Below, in pieces: positions 60,910 to 64,000 of a DNA stretch of 64,000 nucleotides; the first letter of the stretch is position 1; the number at the start of each line of letters is the position of its first letter. The stretch spans positions 186,001-250,000 of the forward strand of contig NZ_QLLT01000008.1 of NCBI RefSeq assembly GCF_003259315.1. Direction: 5' to 3'. The notes under the pieces are model-generated. The model was not told the origin of the DNA. It ran no database searches and saw nothing but the letters and a program-made list of their open reading frames with translations. The position numbers were made by a program, and so were the translations under genes. The stretch comes from Kitasatospora sp. SolWspMP-SS2h. GTDB lineage: Bacteria > Actinomycetota > Actinomycetes > Streptomycetales > Streptomycetaceae.

Positions 60910-61605
60910 TCAGGCGGCGCGGAGCGCCCGAGCGGGCTGCGGGTTGGTGGTGAGGGCGTCGGTCCATGCGGTGCGCAGGTGGGTGCGGTCGCGGTGGTCG
61001 ACGGCGGAGGAGTCGAGGCGGATGGGCATCTGGAGGCCGAGGAAGTCGTGGCCGGCGGCGATGAGGAGGGGCTTGTCCGGTCCGGCGGACCAGAGGGTGA
61101 GGGGTTCGTGGCGTTCGGCGGGGGCGTGGTGCCAGCGGGCTAGGAAGTCGGCGCTGTAGTGGGCTTCTTGGGTGAGCTGGGGTTCGGCGGCGAGGGCGTC
61201 GGCGAACAGGTGCCGCCACTTGGGGAAGTGGGAGGCTTCCTCGGCGTGGGCGGACAGCTGAAGGGCGCGGTCGCCGTCGCTGACGGACAGCCATGTCTCG
61301 GCACCGGGCCACGCCTGCTCGTAGGTGAGGGTGTGCTCGGTGCGGTGGCGGCGGCAGGTGAAGAGGGCCTTGAGGGCGGTGAGGTCGGACTTGGCGATGA
61401 GGGCGCGCCAGGGGCCGTTGGCGGTGTCGTCGGGGGTTTCGTGGCGGGTGAGGGCGAAGGTGTAGCGGTCGGTGGCGCAGGCGAACAGGTGGGTGCCGGT
61501 GGCTTCGAGGTAGATGCCGTTGATGCTGGGGAGGGTGGTGTCGGTGCTGATGTGCGGGGCGAGGCGGCGGATGATGCCGGGCAGGTCGGGCAGGGTGACG
61601 GGCAC
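60910..61605 (-). CDS. Two-domain DnaN-like sliding clamp homologue
   Basis: 231 residues. LPSINGIYLEATGTHLFACA followed by TDRYTFALTRHE matches a DnaN domain core (ATD-x-Y-x-LA). The C-terminal half has GPDKPLLIAAGHDFLGLQMP then IRL, much like the DnaN tail (LLMPMRL). Bacterial beta clamps have three such domains and ~370 residues; here only two fit, the length of phage T4 gp45 (228 aa). A role as element-specific processivity factor for Prim-Pol or for host Pol III is inferred. The start is the GTG at 61605 with GGAGG. It is coupled within the replication operon. Confidence 0.7.
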   Translation of the reverse strand: MPVTLPDLPGIIRRLAPHISTDTTLPSINGIYLEATGTHLFACATDRYTFALTRHETPDDTANGPWRALIAKSDLTALKALFTCRRHRTEHTLTYEQAWPGAETWLSVSDGDRALQLSAHAEEASHFPKWRHLFADALAAEPQLTQEAHYSADFLARWHHAPAERHEPLTLWSAGPDKPLLIAAGHDFLGLQMPIRLDSSAVDHRDRTHLRTAWTDALTTNPQPARALRAA

Positions 61606-61621
61606 GGCTAGTTCCTCCTGG

Positions 61622-61977
61622 TCAGAACAGGGCGGCGGGTTCGGCGGGCGGCTGCGCGGCCGCGGCGCTCTTGCGGGCGGCGGTGCGGGCGGCGTGGTGG
61701 CAGGTCGGGCACCAGGCGGCGAGGCGGGCCGCGGGGAGGGCGGCGGCCCGGTGGTCAGGCAGGGCCAGGTCGGCGGGGTCGGCGGGTGCGGCGAGGAGGC
61801 GGACCCGGCCGCCGCCGTGGGTGCGGTGGGAGCCGTCCTCGCGGGGCACCGGTCGCCGTCCTTGGCGTGAGACTTGCCGCAGGCGCCGGAGCACTGGCAG
61901 CGGTCGGCGGCGGCGGCCATGACGGCCCGCCACAGGCCGGTGTCGCCCAGCGGAGCGGGCGCGGTCGGGGCGCTCAC
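61622..61977 (-). pseudogene. Cys-rich small protein gene with a single-base frameshift
   Basis: The start frame reads VSAPTAPAPLGDTGLWRAVM then CQCSGACGKSHAKDGDRCP. The next frame continues REDGSHRTHGGGRVRLLAAP, then ADPADLALPDHRAAALP and AAWCPTCHHAARTA. Joining them at a run of four G on the plus strand (61843-61846) with one extra base gives a ~119-residue protein with CxC-x3-C and CxxC pairs, probably zinc-binding, of a kind common on actinobacterial phages and integrative elements. GTGA couples it to the methyltransferase. Frameshift or sequencing error; function unknown. Confidence 0.6.
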
Positions 61978-62234
61978 GCGGCCCATCCGGTGGCGAGTTC
62001 CTGGCCGGTGACGGCCTCCACCAGGGCGGAGACCAGGACTTCGGCGACGTTGCTGGTGACGGCGTTGCCGAACTGGCGGACCTTCTCGCGCTTGTTGCCG
62101 ACGACCACGTAGTCCGGGAGGAAGGTCATGGCCGCGCCGATCTCGTGCGGCTCCAGCATCCGGAACAGCACGTCGTCGACCGCGGCAGGGCTCCCGCCCA
62201 CGGCGGCGAGGCCGTAGCGGTCGCGGGTGGTCAT
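61974..62234 (-). CDS. C-terminal part (motif X) of the C5-cytosine DNA methyltransferase
   Basis: 86 residues from ATG 62234, which overlaps the stop of the larger ORF (ATGA). It contains motifs IX-X: LPDYVVVGNKREKVRQFGNA then VTSNVAEVLV, which close the SAM-binding fold. In one reading with the larger part (one added base near 62253-62258) the junction is GTGAARP-VAEPVGTMTTRDRYG, a normal full-length enzyme. As written it is a separate, coupled subunit, as in the split enzyme M.AquI. Confidence 0.75.
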   Translation of the reverse strand: MTTRDRYGLAAVGGSPAAVDDVLFRMLEPHEIGAAMTFLPDYVVVGNKREKVRQFGNAVTSNVAEVLVSALVEAVTGQELATGWAA

Positions 62235-63544
62235 CGTGCCGACGGGCTCGGCGACGGGCGGGCGGCGCCGGTGCCGTAGTACGGGGTGAGCAGCGCCGAC
62301 CAGTCGACGGGGCCGCCGGTGGGGAGGGCGAGGCCGTGGTGGTTGCCGGAGGCGGTGACGGTGGCGAGGGCGTCGAGGACGGGGCGGGCGTCGGAGGAGC
62401 CGCCGCGCAGTTCGGCGATGAACGGCAGCCACGCGAGGCCGGTCTCGTTGCGGGCGGTCTGGGTGCGCAGCGGTTCGATCGCGGCGGTGGCGCTCTTGCC
62501 GTCGCGGCCTTCGGTGGGGACGAGCAGGGGCGGCGGGGCGGTGGTGGTGAGGCCGTGGTTGCCGCCGTCGGCGACGACGGTGGCGAGCGGGTCGCGGCCG
62601 GCGAGGAGGGAGCGGTTGCGGTCGGAGCGCAGCGGGACCAGGAACGGCGGGGTGCCGTCGGGGGTGGCGTAGCGGCGAAGGCCGGCTTGGATGCGGGCGA
62701 GGGTCTTGTCGGCGAGGGGCTTGGCGCGGCCGCCGACGCGCTGGCCGGGCAGGGACCAGTCGATGATGCTCGCCGCGGGGACCACCGGCGGTTCGACGAT
62801 CTGGTTGCGGCAGGTGACGTGGGGGCAGCGGTAGGCGTACTGCTGGCGGTAGCGGCCCATGTCCGCGCCGGGGCGCTTGAACGCCTGCACCGCGCGCACC
62901 CACTCCTCGCACGTCGTGCACCACGCCTTGGGGCGCAGCCACTTGTCCCAGTCGGGGGTGCGGCCCAACTCGCGCCGCCAGTAGGCGAGGTAGAGGCGGT
63001 CGCGGGACTGCGGCGCGACGGGGGTGACGGCGGGTCGGGCGTGCATGGAGTTGAGGGCGATCAGGCGGGTGGCGTAGCCGAGGTCGCGGATGTCCTGCAC
63101 CCAGCGGGTCCACAGGTCCCAGGCGCGGACGTCGATGACGTTCTCCACGACGCCGGCGAGGACGGGTTTGCCGCGGCAGGCCATGGCCTCCAGGTAGCGG
63201 GGGACGTCCCACATCAGGGCGCGGGAGCGGTCGGTGGCGGCGTCGGGGAGGGTCTCGCCGAACAGGTCGGGCTGCTTGTCGAAGTCCCGCTTCACCCCGC
63301 GGGCGGTGGACCACTTCGGGCACTCCGGGGAGGCCCAGAACAGGTCTGCGGCGGGGAACTTGGCGACGTCGGCGTCGTGCAGGTCGCCGAGGAAGTGGTC
63401 GGCGTCGGGGAAGTTCGCCGAGTGCGAGGCGATGGCCTTGTCCCAGTGGTTCGCCGCGAGTGCGGCCTTCACCCCGGGCACTCGCTCCGCGCCGGCGCTG
63501 CTGCCGCCCGCGCCGCAGAAGAAGTCGATGTAGGTCAGCGTCAC
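62231..63544 (-). CDS. C5-cytosine DNA methyltransferase, N-terminal part with catalytic motifs
   Basis: 437 residues. Motif I IDFFCGAGGSSAGAE (~7-20), motif IV LFWASPECPKWS (catalytic Cys75), motif VI VVENVID (Glu134), motif VIII PQSRDRLYLAYW (Gln179). A target-recognition region with WCTTCEEW and RCPHVTCRN (Cys pairs) follows. It methylates cytosine within an unknown sequence, perhaps for protection from host restriction. The frame ends in a PSPSPSAR tail after GTGAARP, and motifs IX-X are in the next frame. The GTG at 63544 overlaps the stop of a 31-residue ORF. It belongs to the element's operon. Confidence 0.88.
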   Translation of the reverse strand: MTLTYIDFFCGAGGSSAGAERVPGVKAALAANHWDKAIASHSANFPDADHFLGDLHDADVAKFPAADLFWASPECPKWSTARGVKRDFDKQPDLFGETLPDAATDRSRALMWDVPRYLEAMACRGKPVLAGVVENVIDVRAWDLWTRWVQDIRDLGYATRLIALNSMHARPAVTPVAPQSRDRLYLAYWRRELGRTPDWDKWLRPKAWCTTCEEWVRAVQAFKRPGADMGRYRQQYAYRCPHVTCRNQIVEPPVVPAASIIDWSLPGQRVGGRAKPLADKTLARIQAGLRRYATPDGTPPFLVPLRSDRNRSLLAGRDPLATVVADGGNHGLTTTAPPPLLVPTEGRDGKSATAAIEPLRTQTARNETGLAWLPFIAELRGGSSDARPVLDALATVTASGNHHGLALPTGGPVDWSALLTPYYGTGAARPSPSPSAR

Positions 63545-63636
63545 CGGGCACCCCCGGCCTGGATGGTGCGGTGGTCGCCGCTGTCGCGGTCGTTGTCGTC
63601 GATGAGGGCGGGCGTGCGGGTGGTGAACTCGGGCAT
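63541..63636 (-). CDS. 31-residue ORF coupled to the methyltransferase
   Basis: MPEFTTRTPALIDDNDRDSG then DHRTIQAGGAR. ATG 63636 follows AGGAAG; its stop overlaps the methyltransferase start (GTGA). Acidic and hydrophilic. Possibly a small modulatory or leader peptide. Confidence 0.45.
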   Translation of the reverse strand: MPEFTTRTPALIDDNDRDSGDHRTIQAGGAR

Positions 63637-63672
63637 GCTGGTCTTCCTGATCTCGTGAGAGCGGGTCGGGAA

Positions 63673-63724
63673 GGGCCCCGCGGCAGTCGCGTGCTTGGCG
63701 GCTTGTTCGGCTGCTGCGGGGCCC
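63673..63724 (-). terminator. Hairpin after the SSB gene
   Basis: GGGCCCCGCGGCAG and CTGCTGCGGGGCCC are inverted repeats (one mismatch) with a 24-base loop, 23 bases after the SSB stop. A partial terminator or attenuator within the replication operon. Confidence 0.55.
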
Positions 63725-63746
63725 GTTTGCGCTGTTGGGGCGGGGC

Positions 63747-64000
63747 CTAGAAGGGCGGTTCCTCGCTGAATCCGGCCGGGCTTCCGCCGAAGCCGCCCGA
63801 CGGCGCCGCGGGTCCCGCGGTGGTGGCTGCGGCGGGGGCGGCGGTGGCCCAGGGGTCGGTCTGGGCGGGGGTGTTGGTGCGCTGGGCGCGGGTGACCTTG
63901 GCGGTGGCGAAGCGCAGCGAGGGGCCGATGTCGTCGAGGTCGAGGCCGAGCATGGAGCGGTTCTCGCCCTGGTCGGTCTGCCAGTTGTGCTGGACGAGTC
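63747..64000 (-). CDS. ssb: Single-stranded DNA-binding protein, 3' part (5' end outside window)
   Basis: The visible 84 codons encode the end of an OB fold (LVQHNWQTDQGENRSMLGLD, DLDDIGPSLRFATAKVTRA), a Gly/Pro/Ala-rich linker, and the acidic tip GFSEEPPF, the variant of the DDIPF tail used to bind partners. It is the first gene seen of the element replication operon from the right. Confidence 0.88.
   Translation of the reverse strand, partial: LVQHNWQTDQGENRSMLGLDLDDIGPSLRFATAKVTRAQRTNTPAQTDPWATAAPAAATTAGPAAPSGGFGGSPAGFSEEPPF

Overview
The window is very GC-rich DNA from an actinomycete, most likely a Streptomyces or Kitasatospora chromosome (family Streptomycetaceae). The evidence is the strong third-position G/C bias, the many GTG starts, and gene content and order that match the conserved core of this family. 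RNase HI/CobC, the zinc-ribbon coiled-coil protein, the Nif3-like protein, panB, nadE and a GlnA2-type glutamine synthetase also lie close together in Mycobacterium. No rRNA, tRNA or CRISPR array was seen. One structured RNA gene is present, the RNase P RNA (24231-24639).

Left part (1-24 kb). A cobalamin riboswitch precedes a secreted alpha/alpha-barrel protein that resembles the alpha domain of transcobalamin/intrinsic factor. A KstR-like TetR regulator is divergent from a glycosyltransferase / methyltransferase / alpha-toroid operon. Next come cell-envelope genes (Amidase_3 hydrolase, proline/glutamine-rich membrane proteins, M48 peptidase), a zinc alcohol dehydrogenase, and an S9 peptidase whose start-site region is tandemly triplicated. 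A ~1.5 kb stretch follows in which I see no convincing gene. The housekeeping run Nif3 / zinc ribbon / RNase H-CobC, yaaA, an RNB ribonuclease and a DHA2 MFS pump lead to rnpB.

Middle part (24.7-56.7 kb). This holds a sugar or glycerol-phosphate type ABC importer without its own ATPase, then a histidine kinase and LuxR-type regulator divergent from an HbpS-like haem-binding protein (probably a SenS/SenR/HbpS module). After these come several small accessory genes (DUF7144, serine hydrolase, ACT-domain protein, a frameshifted DUF4265 gene, a PadR regulator), a small Prim-Pol-like protein, methionine aminopeptidase, an F420-dependent NADP reductase and a site-2 protease. A SARP/AfsR-type regulator faces a DrrAB-type exporter. 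The stretch ends with panB, an MFS pump with its TetR repressor, an endonuclease/exonuclease/phosphatase protein, a MITE-like palindromic element, a PrmC-like methyltransferase, nadE and glnA2.

Right end (56.8-64 kb). An integrative element begins just beyond the glnA2 terminator and runs off the window, all on the minus strand. In genomic order it carries a tyrosine integrase with an unusual C-terminal extension, an excisionase-like HTH protein, a GTGACA iteron-like cluster, a RepA/AAA_25 helicase, a primase-polymerase, a two-domain sliding-clamp-like protein, a Cys-rich protein, a C5-cytosine methyltranscriptase-type DNA methyltransferase split over two ORFs, a 31-residue peptide and an SSB. 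The helicase + Prim-Pol + clamp-like + SSB set suggests an element that replicates itself with its own core replisome parts. This is the most interesting unit in the window. Three single-base frameshifts (one in the chromosome, two in the element) could be real or sequencing errors and should be checked before being interpreted.
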